A stretch of DNA of 64,000 nt, taken from the NCBI RefSeq assembly GCF_014646815.1, contig NZ_BMNZ01000003.1, forward strand, positions 372,001 through 436,000. The letters are read 5' to 3'. How positions within the stretch are numbered: position 1 is the first letter of the stretch; each line of letters opens with the position of its first letter. Positions 19,452 through 28,360 of the stretch are shown piece by piece. This DNA is from Terrabacter tumescens (GTDB taxonomy: Bacteria > Actinomycetota > Actinomycetes > Actinomycetales > Dermatophilaceae). The translations under genes were made by a program, and so were the position numbers. The notes beneath the pieces were generated by a model. That model had not been told where the DNA came from. It worked only from the letters and a program-made list of their open reading frames with translations, and searched no databases.

Positions 19452-19497
19452 CGAAAAGCGAGGTGGCCACCCCCGTCGTGCGGGGATGGCCACCTCG
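19452..19497 (-). terminator. Intrinsic terminator after rplQ
   Basis: On the minus strand a long stem (CGAGGTGGCCA, 19459-19469, with TGGCCACCTCG, 19487-19497, extended by CCCC/GGGG) is followed by CTTTTC. This is the clearest rho-independent terminator of the window and ends the alpha operon, so truA may need its own promoter. Confidence 0.85.
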
Positions 19498-19521
19498 GAT
19501 GGTGCTGTGTTCGTGCAGGGC

Positions 19522-20217
19522 TCAGGAGCCGGAGCCGGCCTTCGTGAAGCCGGCGGCCTCGGCGTCCTCGGCCGACTTGAACCAGAACTCGGCGACCGTC
19601 TGGTCGTACCACTGGCCGTCGGGCTCGTGGTACTTGCCGGAGTCGGCGTTGCCCTTGACGGTGTAGCCGTCCTCGGGCGACGAGCCGTCCTCGTTCGCGG
19701 CGACAGCGCCCTCGGGCACCTCGGTGGCCTCGGTGGCCTCGGTCGCGTCAGCGTCCTCGGCAGCCTTGGTCTCGGCAGCGGCGGCCTTGGCCTCCTCCTG
19801 CTTGGCGGCACGGCGGGTCGCGCCCTCGGCCTCCTTGACCGTCGCCTTCTTGGCCGACAGCGGCTCGCGGACGAGCTCGATGACGACCATGGGGGCGTTG
19901 TCACCCTTGCGGGCGCCGATCTTCGTGATGCGGGTGTAGCCACCCTCGCGAGCCGCCATGTCGGGGGCGATCTCGGCGAAGAGGCGGTGGACGACACCCT
20001 TGTCACGCACGACCGTGAGGACGCGGCGGCGGGCGTGCAGGTCGCCGCGCTTGGCGAACGTGATGAGACGCTCGGCGAGCGGACGCAGGCGCTTGGCCTT
20101 GGCCTCGGTCGTCGTGATCTTGTCGTGCTCGAAGAGCGACGTCGCGAGGTTGGCCAGGATCAGCCGCTCGTGGGCGGGGCCGCCACCGACGCGGGGACCC
20201 TTGGTGGGGGTGGGCAT
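19522..20217 (-). CDS. rplQ: Large ribosomal subunit protein L17 with long C-terminal extension
   Basis: Residues 1 to about 118 are canonical L17 ([49 protein letters not shown]). The total of 231 aa is about twice the usual length. The extension starts with an Ala/Lys/Glu-rich helix and acidic linker (about 120-185) and ends in a compact domain: [15 protein letters not shown], then [12 protein letters not shown] and [13 protein letters not shown]. This last unit matches the shape of small domains that in nucleases and Ada-type proteins read G.(K/S)...YH.P....Y..T..E..F...E.A...G(Y/F), minus the cysteines. Last gene of the alpha operon. Confidence 0.95.
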   Translation of the reverse strand: MPTPTKGPRVGGGPAHERLILANLATSLFEHDKITTTEAKAKRLRPLAERLITFAKRGDLHARRRVLTVVRDKGVVHRLFAEIAPDMAAREGGYTRITKIGARKGDNAPMVVIELVREPLSAKKATVKEAEGATRRAAKQEEAKAAAAETKAAEDADATEATEATEVPEGAVAANEDGSSPEDGYTVKGNADSGKYHEPDGQWYDQTVAEFWFKSAEDAEAAGFTKAGSGS

Positions 20218-20289
20218 TTCGTTTCTCCTAGAAGTCCGACCAGGCCGTTCTCGAGCATGACGCCGAGGGCTCGGTCAAGAAGCGGTTGG

Positions 20290-21321
20290 TCAGAGACGCT
20301 CGTCCTCGACGAACGACTGGTCGTCGTCGTCGCTGTAGTCATCGTCGCCGTAGCCGTCGACCAGGGCCGACGGGTCGAACCCGGGCGGGCTGTCCTTGAG
20401 GGCCAGACCCATGCCGACCAGCTTGGCCTTGACCTCGTCGATCGACTTCGCACCGAAGTTGCGGATGTCGAGCAGGTCGGCCTCGCTGCGACCCACGAGC
20501 TCACCCACGGTGTGGATGCCCTCGCGCTTGAGGCAGTTGTAGGAACGAACGGTGAGGTCCAGGTCCTCGATCGGCAGGGCGAGGTCCGCGGCGAGCGCGG
20601 CGTCCGTCGGCGACGGGCCCATGTCGATGCCCTCGGCCTCGACGTTGAGCTCACGGGCCAGGCCGAAGAGCTCGACCAGCGTCTTGCCGGCCGAGGCCAT
20701 GGCGTCGCGCGGGGTCATTGAGTTCTTCGTCTCGACGTCGACGATGAGCTTGTCGAAGTCGGTGCGCTGCTCGACACGGGTCGCCTCGACCTTGTAGGTC
20801 ACGGTGAGCACCGGGCTGTAGATCGAGTCGACCGGGATGCGGCCGATCTCCTGGTCACCGGACTTGTTCTGCTGCGCCGAGACGTAGCCACGGCCACGCT
20901 CCACGGTCAGCTCCATCTCGAGCTTGCCCTTGTCGTTCAGCGTCGCGATGTGCAGGTCGGGGTTGTGCACCTCGACACCAGCCGGAGGCGTGATGTCGGC
21001 GGCGGTGACCGCACCCGGGCCCTGCTTGCGCAGGTACATGACGACCGGCTCGTCGTGCTCCGAGGAGACGACGAGGCCCTTGATGTTGAGGATCATCTCG
21101 GTGACGTCCTCCTTCACGCCCGGCACGGTCGTGAACTCGTGGAGCACGCCGTCGATGCGGATGGAGGTGACCGCCGCGCCCGGGATGCTCGAGAGCAGGG
21201 TGCGACGGAGGGAGTTGCCGAGCGTGTAGCCGAAGCCGGGCTCGAGCGGCTCGATGGTGAAGCGGCTGCGGTTCTCGACCACGACCTCTTCGGAGAGCAC
21301 GGGACGCTGTGCGATGAGCAC
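20290..21321 (-). CDS. rpoA: DNA-directed RNA polymerase subunit alpha
   Basis: 343 aa, GTG start at 21321 ([13 protein letters not shown], typical for actinobacteria). N-terminal domain with [20 protein letters not shown] for dimerisation and beta/beta' contact; alpha-CTD (about 250-315) with [16 protein letters not shown] and [16 protein letters not shown], the HhH-like DNA-contact element; a short acidic Asp/Ser tail follows. Lies between rpsD and rplQ. Confidence 0.98.
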   Translation of the reverse strand: MLIAQRPVLSEEVVVENRSRFTIEPLEPGFGYTLGNSLRRTLLSSIPGAAVTSIRIDGVLHEFTTVPGVKEDVTEMILNIKGLVVSSEHDEPVVMYLRKQGPGAVTAADITPPAGVEVHNPDLHIATLNDKGKLEMELTVERGRGYVSAQQNKSGDQEIGRIPVDSIYSPVLTVTYKVEATRVEQRTDFDKLIVDVETKNSMTPRDAMASAGKTLVELFGLARELNVEAEGIDMGPSPTDAALAADLALPIEDLDLTVRSYNCLKREGIHTVGELVGRSEADLLDIRNFGAKSIDEVKAKLVGMGLALKDSPPGFDPSALVDGYGDDDYSDDDDQSFVEDERL

Positions 21322-21431
21322 TGTTCAGTTCCTTCCCACGGGCGACCGCCATATGACGCCTCGTGAAACTGCCCGGTCGTGATCCGGGCGGGCCGGCTCG
21401 GCTCTGTCTGCGAGCCGACCCCAAGGGCAAG

Positions 21432-21478
21432 GGATCCCGTATGCCGTGAAGCGGGCTTCACGGCATACGACGGGATCC
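21432..21478. repeat. Interrupted inverted repeat containing a GTATGCCG/CGGCATAC pair
   Basis: GTATGCCGTGAAGC (21439-21452) pairs with GCTTCACGGCATAC (21455-21468); flanking GGATCCCG (21432-21439) pairs with CGGGATCC (21471-21478) across a 2-base bulge. Located in the 245-bp rpsD-rpoA spacer; could be a terminator, attenuator or processing site. Confidence 0.7.
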
Positions 21479-21496
21479 GATCCCCGAGAAGGCCAA

Positions 21497-21562
21497 CCCA
21501 GCCGGGCGGGCCTTTCGGGGGCACTCGGGGGCGCAGGCCGCCAGCGGCCGTGAGCCCCCGAG
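21497..21562. repeat. Dispersed hairpin element, copy A
   Basis: Conserved left part (CCCAGCC..GCGGGC.TTTCGGGGGC) followed by a hairpin: outer stem CTCGGGGGC (21524-21532) with GCCCCCGAG (21554-21562), inner stem GGCCGC with GCGGCC, loops GCA and GTGA. It ends 4 bp from the rpsD stop, so it is the 3' end of the rpsM-K-D segment. Copies B, C and D lie at 35799, 49983 and 62724. Confidence 0.7.
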
Positions 21563-21566
21563 GGCA

Positions 21567-22175
21567 TCAGTTCTTCGAGTAGAGCTCGACGATCAGCTGC
21601 TCGGTGAGCTGCGAGTCGATCTGCGCGCGCACCGGGAGCTGGTGGATGAGGATCTGCAGCGAGCCCTCGACGACCTGCATCCAGGCCGGCACGGGACGCT
21701 CGCCGAACGTCTGGCGGGCCAGCTCGATCGGGAAGCTCTCGGCGGACTGCTTGCGGACCGTGATGATGTCGTACTGCTCGACGCGGTAGCTCGGGACGTC
21801 GACGCGCACGCCGTTGACCTCGAAGTGACCGTGCGTCACGAGCTGACGGGCGTGGCGGCGCGTGCGGGCCAGGCCCGCGCGGTAGACCACGTTGTCGAGA
21901 CGCGTCTCGAGGATCTGGAGGAGGTTCTCACCGGTCTTGCCGGGGCGCTTCGCCGCTTCCTTGTAGTAGCGGACGAACTGCTTCTCCATGACGCCGTAGG
22001 TGAAGCGGGCACGCTGCTTCTCCTGGAGCTGGGTCAGGTACTCCTTCTCCTGGATCCGGCGACGGCCGTGCTGGCCGGGCGGGAACGGGCGGAGCTCGAA
22101 GTTCTTGTCGCCGCCGACGAGGTCCATCTTCAGGCGGCGGGACTTCTTGGTGATCGGGCCGGTGTAACGAGCCAT
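21567..22175 (-). CDS. rpsD: Small ribosomal subunit protein S4, zinc-free type
   Basis: 202 aa. Primary 16S-binding protein that nucleates 30S assembly. N-terminus ARYTGPITKKSRRL lacks the four-Cys zinc site, the C-minus form found in many high-GC Gram-positives. FELRPFPPGQHG and the S4 RNA-binding fold RLDNVVYRAGLARTRRHARQ with VTHGHFEVNG are intact. Transcribed with rpsK and rpsM. Confidence 0.98.
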   Translation of the reverse strand: MARYTGPITKKSRRLKMDLVGGDKNFELRPFPPGQHGRRRIQEKEYLTQLQEKQRARFTYGVMEKQFVRYYKEAAKRPGKTGENLLQILETRLDNVVYRAGLARTRRHARQLVTHGHFEVNGVRVDVPSYRVEQYDIITVRKQSAESFPIELARQTFGERPVPAWMQVVEGSLQILIHQLPVRAQIDSQLTEQLIVELYSKN

Positions 22176-22207
22176 GTCTCTAGTTCTCTCTCTCGCTCAG
22201 TGCCGGA

Positions 22208-22603
22208 TCAGACGCGACGGCGCTTGGGCGGGCGGACACCGTTGTGCGGCGTGGGCGTGACGTCGCTGATCGCGCCGACCTCCAGGCCGGTGGCGGTGAG
22301 CGAACGGATCGCCGTCTCGCGGCCCGAGCCCGGGCCCTTGACGAAGACGTCGACCTTGCGCATGCCGTGCTCCATGGCGCGGCGGGCAGCAGCCTCGGCA
22401 GCCATCTGGGCGGCGAACGGCGTGGACTTGCGCGAGCCCTTGAAGCCGACCTGGCCGGCGGAGGCCCAGGCGATCACGGCGCCGGTGGGGTCCGTGATCG
22501 AGATGATCGTGTTGTTGAACGTGCTCTTGATGTGAGCGTGCCCGTGGGCGACGTTCTTCTTCTCCTTGCGACGAACCTTCGTCACGCGAGCCTTGGGAGG
22601 CAT
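22208..22603 (-). CDS. rpsK: Small ribosomal subunit protein S11
   Basis: 131 aa platform protein of the 30[30 protein letters not shown] and [15 protein letters not shown] are family-diagnostic. Located 32 bp before rpsD and 57 bp after rpsM in the direction of transcription. Confidence 0.98.
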   Translation of the reverse strand: MPPKARVTKVRRKEKKNVAHGHAHIKSTFNNTIISITDPTGAVIAWASAGQVGFKGSRKSTPFAAQMAAEAAARRAMEHGMRKVDVFVKGPGSGRETAIRSLTATGLEVGAISDVTPTPHNGVRPPKRRRV

Positions 22604-22660
22604 TTTTCTCCTACGTCAGAACTGAATGTCGGTGAGACGCGATCGCGGAAGCGATCAGCG

Positions 22661-23035
22661 TCAGCGGGCCTTCTTCTTGCCGGCCACGGTGCGCTTCGGA
22701 CCCTTGCGGGTGCGCGCGTTGGTCTTGGTGCGCTGACCGCGCACGGGCAGACCACGACGGTGACGCAGACCTTCGTAGGAACCGATCTCGACCTTGCGGC
22801 GGATGTCGGCCTGCACCTCACGGCGAAGGTCACCCTCGAGGCGGTAGTTGCCCTCGAGGAAGTCACGAAGCGCAACGAGCTCGGTCTCACCGAGGTCCTT
22901 GACGCGGGTGTTGGGATCGACGCCGGTGGCAACCAGCGCCTGCTTGGAACGGGTGCGACCGACACCGAAGATGTAGGTCAGTGCGACCTCGACGCGCTTC
23001 TCGCGCGGAAGGTCGACTCCAACAAGACGAGCCAT
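22661..23035 (-). CDS. rpsM: Small ribosomal subunit protein S13
   Basis: 124 aa; contacts tRNA and S19 in the 30S head. ATG at 23035 gives [15 protein letters not shown]. Later [31 protein letters not shown] and a Lys/Arg tail. The open frame extends upstream, but the ATG with canonical N-terminus decides the start. A CCCCGGC/GCCGGGG hairpin (23129-23148) lies in the 224-bp spacer towards rpmJ. Confidence 0.98.
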   Translation of the reverse strand: MARLVGVDLPREKRVEVALTYIFGVGRTRSKQALVATGVDPNTRVKDLGETELVALRDFLEGNYRLEGDLRREVQADIRRKVEIGSYEGLRHRRGLPVRGQRTKTNARTRKGPKRTVAGKKKAR

Positions 23036-23259
23036 GTTGGGTGTCTCCTGATTTCTGTTTCGCGGAGGTCTGGAGCAGGTCACCGATCCGGGGTCAAGGC
23101 CCGCCACTCAGAAGGACGGGCCACCGGTCCCCGGCCTCCGTGCCGGGGGTGACGTCCTGCGCCGACACGACGGTCGGTCATCAGGGGCCGGGTGCTGCTT
23201 TCATTCACTTGTCTTGCGTGCTGTCGAAAGTCTGTCGACGGCGAGGGTGGTGGCTCTGC

Positions 23260-23373
23260 TCAGCCCTGGCGCTGCTTGTGGCGCAGGTTCTCGCAGATCA
23301 CCATGACCCGACCGTTGCGGCGGATCACCTTGCACTTGTCGCAGATCTTCTTGACGCTCGGCTGAACCTTCAT
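23260..23373 (-). CDS. rpmJ: Large ribosomal subunit protein L36
   Basis: 37 aa, translated from ATG 23373: [14 protein letters not shown], then [14 protein letters not shown] and RHKQRQG. Zinc ligands Cys11, Cys14, Cys27 and His32 are all present, so this is the zinc-binding (C-plus) form. Lies between infA and rpsM, the usual place. Confidence 0.97.
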   Translation of the reverse strand: MKVQPSVKKICDKCKVIRRNGRVMVICENLRHKQRQG

Positions 23374-23527
23374 CTGCCTGCTGTCTTCAGATCGCGCACC
23401 CGTCACCGCGAGCCCCGGAGGGCACGTGAGGACCAGGTGCTTGGTTGTGTAATCGGGAGTTGGTGCCTCGCACTCGTCCCGGCCTGACCTCCCGCTCGCG
23501 CGGGCTGGTCACGGCCGACCCTGGTGC

Positions 23528-23749
23528 TCAGCGGTAGCGGAAGACGATCCGACCGCGGGTCAGGTCATAGGGAGAGAGCTCCACCACCACACGGTCCTCA
23601 GGGAGGATCCGGATGTAGTGCTGTCGCATCTTTCCCGAGATGTGTGCGAGCACCTTGTGACCGTTGGAGAGCTCCACCCGGAACATCGCGTTCGGGAGAG
23701 CCTCGACGATCGTGCCCTCGATCTCGATGACACCGTCCTTCTTGGCCAT
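23528..23749 (-). CDS. infA: Translation initiation factor IF-1
   Basis: 73 aa S1-like OB-fold protein that binds the A site of the 30S during initiation. Motifs [34 protein letters not shown] and [11 protein letters not shown]. First gene of the alpha-operon group here; map, its usual upstream neighbour, is separated from it by a 4.5-kb accessory islet, so it must be driven from the 189-bp spacer upstream. Confidence 0.98.
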   Translation of the reverse strand: MAKKDGVIEIEGTIVEALPNAMFRVELSNGHKVLAHISGKMRQHYIRILPEDRVVVELSPYDLTRGRIVFRYR

Positions 23750-23938
23750 ATCCTCCGTCTATCTGTAGCTGGCCGACTCGGACTGAGCCGGCCTTGGGGC
23801 GTGCCTTGGTGCCGTGCTCCAAGTCATTCTCGGGGCACAGGCGCGATGCAGGCGTCGAGGCACACGACACCCAACGCACAAGAGTACGCCAGATGGCACC
23901 GTTCCTGAAATCGACGGGGGCCGGGCCGCCCGCCCCAC

Positions 23939-24283
23939 TCAGGCCTCGAGCTCGGCGCGACGCAGCCGGACGACCTGCTCGACGACCGGCTCGGGGAGCG
24001 GCTGGTCGACGGTGAAGCGGATGGTGCCCTTGCTCAGCGAGAAGCCACCGAGGTCGGGCGCGACGGCCTCGACGACGGCCGGGCTGAACGGGAAGAGCGA
24101 GAGGTGCCGCGCCGACGCGGTGATCCCGACGAGCGGCCGACCGTCCAGGCGCAGCGCAGGCATGCCGTAGCTCGTGCCCTCCTCCGCCTCGGGTGCGACC
24201 CGCCGCGCGACGTCCACGACGCGTTGCAGGGCCTCGCGCTGGTCGGGAGCGAGGCCGTCGAGGTAGTCACTGATGGTCCCCAC
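23939..24283 (-). CDS. DUF1801-family protein
   Basis: 114 aa, GTG start at 24283. TISDYLDGLAPDQREALQRV near the start, EEGTSYGMPALRLDGRPLVG, HLSLFPFSPAVVEA and KGTIRFTVDQPLPEPVVEQV match the YdhG/DUF1801 fold (iron-chaperone/frataxin-like topology, function unproven). Convergent-like neighbour of infA at its 3' side and divergent from the HIT-like gene. Part of the islet between map and infA. Confidence 0.8.
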   Translation of the reverse strand: MGTISDYLDGLAPDQREALQRVVDVARRVAPEAEEGTSYGMPALRLDGRPLVGITASARHLSLFPFSPAVVEAVAPDLGGFSLSKGTIRFTVDQPLPEPVVEQVVRLRRAELEA

Positions 24284-24379
24284 CCACCCACGGTCCCACG
24301 ACCACCGCGCCCCCGAGCCGGTTCGGGGCGTATGCCATGTGCCCGGGTGAGCGGCCGCGCACCGCGGCATACTGGCCGG

Positions 24380-25123
24380 ATGACCGAGCCCGGCACCGAC
24401 GCCCCTGCTTCGACCACGTCCGCGACGCCGCGGGAGCCTGCGGCCACGGCCCCCGACGACCACACCGACGTCGTCACCGCGCCGCCGGCCGAGGCCGAGA
24501 GCGTCGAGGCGTACTACGCGCGGATCGAGGCGGCGGCCGGCGAGGACGGCCGGCTGCCCGTGGCCGTCGAGGAGATGCCGGGCTGGGACATCTACCCGTA
24601 CGAGATCGAGGGCCTGCGCCTCAAGCCCGTGCAGCCCCCGGTCGACGAGGAGCCGGCTCGGCGCGGTGAGCAGGCTGCCGACTGCTGGTGTGCCGGCGGC
24701 GTCCCCGATCCCGACGACCGGCTCGTCTGGTCCAACGCCCGCTGGCGGCTGACGCTCACCGTCGACACCGGCCTGCCCGTGATGCTCGTGCTCACGCCGC
24801 TGGCGCACCACGACCTGCCCTCCCTGCCGGGAGACCTGGCCGCCGAGATGGGCCAGCTCGTCGTCGCGGTGTCCGATGCCGTCGAGCACGTGCCCAGCGT
24901 CGGGCGGGCCCAGCTCGCGAAGTACGGCGACGGCGGGGCGCACCTGCACCTGTTCTTCCTCGGCCGTCCCGCGCGCCTGCTCCAGTTCCGCGGGTCGCCG
25001 CTCATCGACTGGGAGGAGAACCTCCCCCGCGTGCCCCTGGACGTGCTGCAGTCGAACGCCCGGGTGGTGGCCGAGCGCATGGTCGTCCACGTCGGCGGGA
25101 CGCCAGGCACCCTCGGCCGATAG
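24380..25123 (+). CDS. HIT-like protein with atypical histidine motif
   Basis: 247 aa. Residues 1-55 are Ala/Thr/Pro-rich and probably disordered. The folded part includes YPYEIEGLRLKP, a Cys-x-Cys (DCWCAGG), WRLTLTVDTGLPVMLVLTPLAHHDL and, near residue 195, GGAHLHLFFLGRP. HLHLF resembles the H.H.(H) of histidine-triad hydrolases, with the third His absent. Nucleotide hydrolysis is therefore uncertain. A CATACT -10-like hexamer at 24368-24373 would start transcription at the ATG, suggesting a leaderless mRNA. Confidence 0.65.
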   Translation: MTEPGTDAPASTTSATPREPAATAPDDHTDVVTAPPAEAESVEAYYARIEAAAGEDGRLPVAVEEMPGWDIYPYEIEGLRLKPVQPPVDEEPARRGEQAADCWCAGGVPDPDDRLVWSNARWRLTLTVDTGLPVMLVLTPLAHHDLPSLPGDLAAEMGQLVVAVSDAVEHVPSVGRAQLAKYGDGGAHLHLFFLGRPARLLQFRGSPLIDWEENLPRVPLDVLQSNARVVAERMVVHVGGTPGTLGR

Positions 25124-25149
25124 GCCGGACCTCGGCCGATAGGCCGGAC
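25112..25149. repeat. Perfect 19-bp tandem duplication across a stop codon
   Basis: The same 19-mer (starting CTCGGCCGATAGG) occurs at 25112-25130 and 25131-25149; the first copy contains the last codons and TAG stop of the HIT-like gene. Looks like a recent slippage duplication in the narrow space between two convergent genes. Confidence 0.8.
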
Positions 25150-25150
25150 C

Positions 25151-26698
25151 TCAGCCCGACCGAGCGGGGCGGGCGGGCTGGTGGCCGGGCCGCTCGAAGA
25201 AGAGGACCGCGACGACGCCGACGACGAGCACCGCGGCCGGCAGCATCATCGACTCGGACATCGCCGAGGCGAAGCCGTCGGCCACCCGGGCCGGCATGGC
25301 GGCACCCGAGGACTGCAGGCCGCCGAGGTCCCGCGGGATGCCGGGCAGGTCGGCCGTCAGGCGGGCCTGGATGACCGCGGCGATGGCCGCGCTGCCGAGG
25401 ACCGCGCCGACCTGGCGGGTCGTGTTGTAGACGCCCGAGCCGGCCCCTGCCGACGACAGCGGCAGGTTGCGGGTGGCCGTCGCCCCGAGCGGCCCCCACA
25501 TGAAGGCGTTGCCGACGCCCATGAGCGCCATCGGCAGCAGGAGCACCCACGTCTGCGTCTCGGGGTGCATGACGAGGGCGAGCCACAGCAGCGCCGCCGC
25601 CGTCAGGCCGATGCCCACCGCGGTGATGCCGCGCGGGGGCACGCGGTCGGACATCCGACCCGCCACGGGCGCCAGGCCGCCGGAGATGACCGCCATCGGG
25701 GCGAGCAGCAGCGCCGCCGACGTCGGCGAGAGCCCGCGGACGGCCTGGGCGTAGAGCATGAAGGGGAAGGCCATCGCGGTGATGGAGAAGCCGATCGTCG
25801 TGATCGCGATGTTGGCCAGCGAGAAGTTGCGGTCGCCGAAGAGCCCCAGCGGCAGCAGCGGCTCTCGAGTGTTGCGGGCCTGCCACCAGACGAAGGCGCC
25901 GAGCACGAGCAGGCCTGCGGCGATGAGCAGCGGCACCGAGATGATCCCGGTGATGGTGCCCCAGTCGTAGGTCTCGCCCTCCTGGACGCCGAAGACGAGC
26001 AGGAACATGCCGACCGCCGACAGGGCGACGCCCAGCCAGTCGAAGCGGTGGCTGTGCGTCTCGAGCCGCGGCACGAGGCGGGCCGCGAGCACGAAGGCGA
26101 CGACGCCCACGGGGACGTTGATGAAGAAGATCCACTCCCAGCCGGGACCGTCGACGAGCAGGCCACCGACGACAGGGCCCACGAGGATCGCGACCCCCGC
26201 GGTCGCGCCCCAGAGCGCCATCGCCTGGCCGCGCGAGGCCGCCGGGAACGTGCGCGTGATGACAGCCATCGTCTGCGGCGTCAGCAGCGACGCGCCGAGG
26301 CCCTGCACGACACGGGCGACGATGAGCCCGGTGATGGTGCCGGTCAGTCCGCACCAGAGCGAGGCGGCGGTGAAGACGGTCAGCCCGACGAGGTAGAGGT
26401 TCTTCGGGCCGTAGCGGTCACCGAGCCGTCCGGTGATGAGCAGCGGGGTGGCGTAGGCGAGCAGGTAGGCGCTCGTGACCCAGATGACGCTGTTGACGTC
26501 GGTGCGCAGCCCTCGCAGGATCGCGGGCGTCGCGACCGACACGATGGTCGAGTCGACGAGGATCATGAAGAAGCCGATGACCATGGCCCACAGGGCCGGC
26601 CACGGGTTGTGCCCGTCCGGCACACCGCCCGGGACGCGCTCCGGGGCGGTCACCTCGCCGCTACCGGTCACGGGGGTGGTGCTCTTCTCGCCGGCCAT
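25151..26698 (-). CDS. MFS multidrug exporter, DHA2 (14-segment) type
   Basis: 515 aa with about 14 hydrophobic segments. Signature of the DHA2 group: FMILVDSTIVSVATPAI (segment 1), GRLGDRYGPKN (loop 2-3), RVVQGLGASLLTP (segment 4) and GPVVGGLL (motif C, antiporter). ATG at 26698 has GGAAGGGGG upstream. Proton-driven efflux of drugs or solvents is the family role; substrate unknown. Second gene of the accessory islet, same strand as the serine hydrolase, convergent with the HIT-like gene. Confidence 0.9.
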   Translation of the reverse strand: MAGEKSTTPVTGSGEVTAPERVPGGVPDGHNPWPALWAMVIGFFMILVDSTIVSVATPAILRGLRTDVNSVIWVTSAYLLAYATPLLITGRLGDRYGPKNLYLVGLTVFTAASLWCGLTGTITGLIVARVVQGLGASLLTPQTMAVITRTFPAASRGQAMALWGATAGVAILVGPVVGGLLVDGPGWEWIFFINVPVGVVAFVLAARLVPRLETHSHRFDWLGVALSAVGMFLLVFGVQEGETYDWGTITGIISVPLLIAAGLLVLGAFVWWQARNTREPLLPLGLFGDRNFSLANIAITTIGFSITAMAFPFMLYAQAVRGLSPTSAALLLAPMAVISGGLAPVAGRMSDRVPPRGITAVGIGLTAAALLWLALVMHPETQTWVLLLPMALMGVGNAFMWGPLGATATRNLPLSSAGAGSGVYNTTRQVGAVLGSAAIAAVIQARLTADLPGIPRDLGGLQSSGAAMPARVADGFASAMSESMMLPAAVLVVGVVAVLFFERPGHQPARPARSG

Positions 26699-26839
26699 GG
26701 TGGCCCCCTTCCGCCGCGTCGTGCAGCACCCTCGATTGTCCACCCGGGCACCGACAGCCGTCAGGAGCCGGCCGCACGCTTCGTCGGCAGCCCACGCCCG
26801 TCGGAGGGACGCGAAGGTCAGCGCCGCACGGCGCCGGCG

Positions 26840-28291
26840 TCAGGCGTACGACCAGCGCGTCGCGAGCCACAGCGGGTCGTAGCCGGTGAGCGGCACCATG
26901 CGCCACGTCAGGTCGGCGTCCGAGCTGCGCAGCCGGGCCTCGATGCGGAAGCGGTGCGGCGACTCGATGGCGATGACCTCGGCCCGGAACGTGTCCTCGT
27001 CGACCCAGCCCCCGCTCGCGACGACCGGCAGCGTGGCTCCCCCGGCGACGATCTCGCCCTCGCTCCACAGGCCCCGACCGACCGGCACCCGCAGCCACTC
27101 GCCGCGGCGGTTCAGCCCCAGCACGAAGTCGGCTCCGTCCCGCGTCACGGAGACCGCCGTGTAGTCGGCGGCCAGGTCGGAGGCGCTCGCACGGGAGAAC
27201 TCGGCGTGGTCCGGTCCCAGCGCGTCGCCCGACATCGCGGGGATCTCGAGGCCGGCGAGCCGCTCGGCGAGCGCGCGGTCGGCGGCCTCCGACTCCCCCG
27301 ACCCCGCCGGGCCGCCCCGGCCGATGGCCGGCACGAGGTGCTCCCACAGCAGGTCGAGGGTCGACTGCATGCGGGACTGCTCGGCCGTGATGGCGACGAC
27401 CGTGTCGTGCTCCGGCAGCACGACGAGGAACTGGCCGTAGGCGCCGTCACCGCGGTAGCCCACGCGCTGCATCCAGAAAGAGTAGCCGTAGCCGCGGCGC
27501 CAGTCGTCGTCGGCGCCCGGGTCCTCGTTGAGCGGGCCGAAGGCGCGCGTGGCCTCCTCGACCCAGGCCTCGGAGAGCAGCTGCCGCCCCTGCCACCGCC
27601 CGCGGTCGAGGTAGAGCTGGGCGATGGAGGCGATGGCCTCCGTGGTCAGGTGCGAGCCGGTGAAGCCGAGCTCGCGGCCCGCGGGGTCGCGGTCCCACGG
27701 GATGTCGGGAAGCCCCAGGGGTGCCAGCAGCCGCGGGCGCAGCATCTCGGCGACGCCGACCCCGGCGACGCGGCCCACGATGACGGACAGCAGGTAGGTC
27801 GCGACCTGGTTGTAGGCGAAGACCGTGCCGGGCGTCCGGGTGGGAGTCGTCGCGAAGACCCGCGGCACCCAGTCGCGGGTGTCGCCGAAGTCGCTGCCGC
27901 TCATCCGGTCGAAGACCTGCGGCCACGCGTCCTGCTCGTGGCCGACCGTCATCGAGAGGCAGTGCCGCACCCGCACGTCGTCCCAGCCGGGCGCGACGGC
28001 GCTCCGGTCGAGCTCCGGGAAGTGGTCGAGCACGCGGTCGTCGAGCGACAGGCGCCCCTCCTGCACGAGGAAGCCGACGGCGGTGGCCGTCACCGTCTTG
28101 GAGAGGGAGTACGCGAGGTGGACGCGGCTCGCGGCATACGGCCTCCACCAGCCCTCCGCCACGACGTGGCCGTGGCGCACGACCATGAGGCTGTGCAGGC
28201 CGAGACGGTCGCGTTCCGCGGCGTCGACGAGGGCGAGGAGGCCGGTGGCGTCGACGCCCTGCGCCGACAGGGTGCTGCGGGGAAGGCTCAC
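26840..28291 (-). CDS. Serine hydrolase, class C beta-lactamase/DD-peptidase family
   Basis: 483 aa, no evident signal peptide, so probably cytosolic. Catalytic SxxK is SLSK (about residue 63) in HLAYSLSKTVTATA; the Tyr of YxN is in VFAYNQVATYLLS. C-terminal third (from about 330) is a separate beta-rich domain. Family members are esterases, peptidases or beta-lactamases; lack of a secretion signal argues against classical antibiotic resistance. Lies 69 bp downstream of map. Confidence 0.85.
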   Translation of the reverse strand: MSLPRSTLSAQGVDATGLLALVDAAERDRLGLHSLMVVRHGHVVAEGWWRPYAASRVHLAYSLSKTVTATAVGFLVQEGRLSLDDRVLDHFPELDRSAVAPGWDDVRVRHCLSMTVGHEQDAWPQVFDRMSGSDFGDTRDWVPRVFATTPTRTPGTVFAYNQVATYLLSVIVGRVAGVGVAEMLRPRLLAPLGLPDIPWDRDPAGRELGFTGSHLTTEAIASIAQLYLDRGRWQGRQLLSEAWVEEATRAFGPLNEDPGADDDWRRGYGYSFWMQRVGYRGDGAYGQFLVVLPEHDTVVAITAEQSRMQSTLDLLWEHLVPAIGRGGPAGSGESEAADRALAERLAGLEIPAMSGDALGPDHAEFSRASASDLAADYTAVSVTRDGADFVLGLNRRGEWLRVPVGRGLWSEGEIVAGGATLPVVASGGWVDEDTFRAEVIAIESPHRFRIEARLRSSDADLTWRMVPLTGYDPLWLATRWSYA

Positions 28292-28360
28292 GAGCGCGAG
28301 GCTACGCTGCCGCGCCCCCGCGGTGGGCCTGCGGGTGGGGCGTCGCGTGAGGAGGTTGCG

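Noticed and set aside
26840-28291. Secreted beta-lactamase antibiotic-resistance gene
   Set aside because: SxxK and YxN are present but there is no signal peptide, and an extra C-terminal domain is present; a cytosolic esterase/peptidase is more likely.
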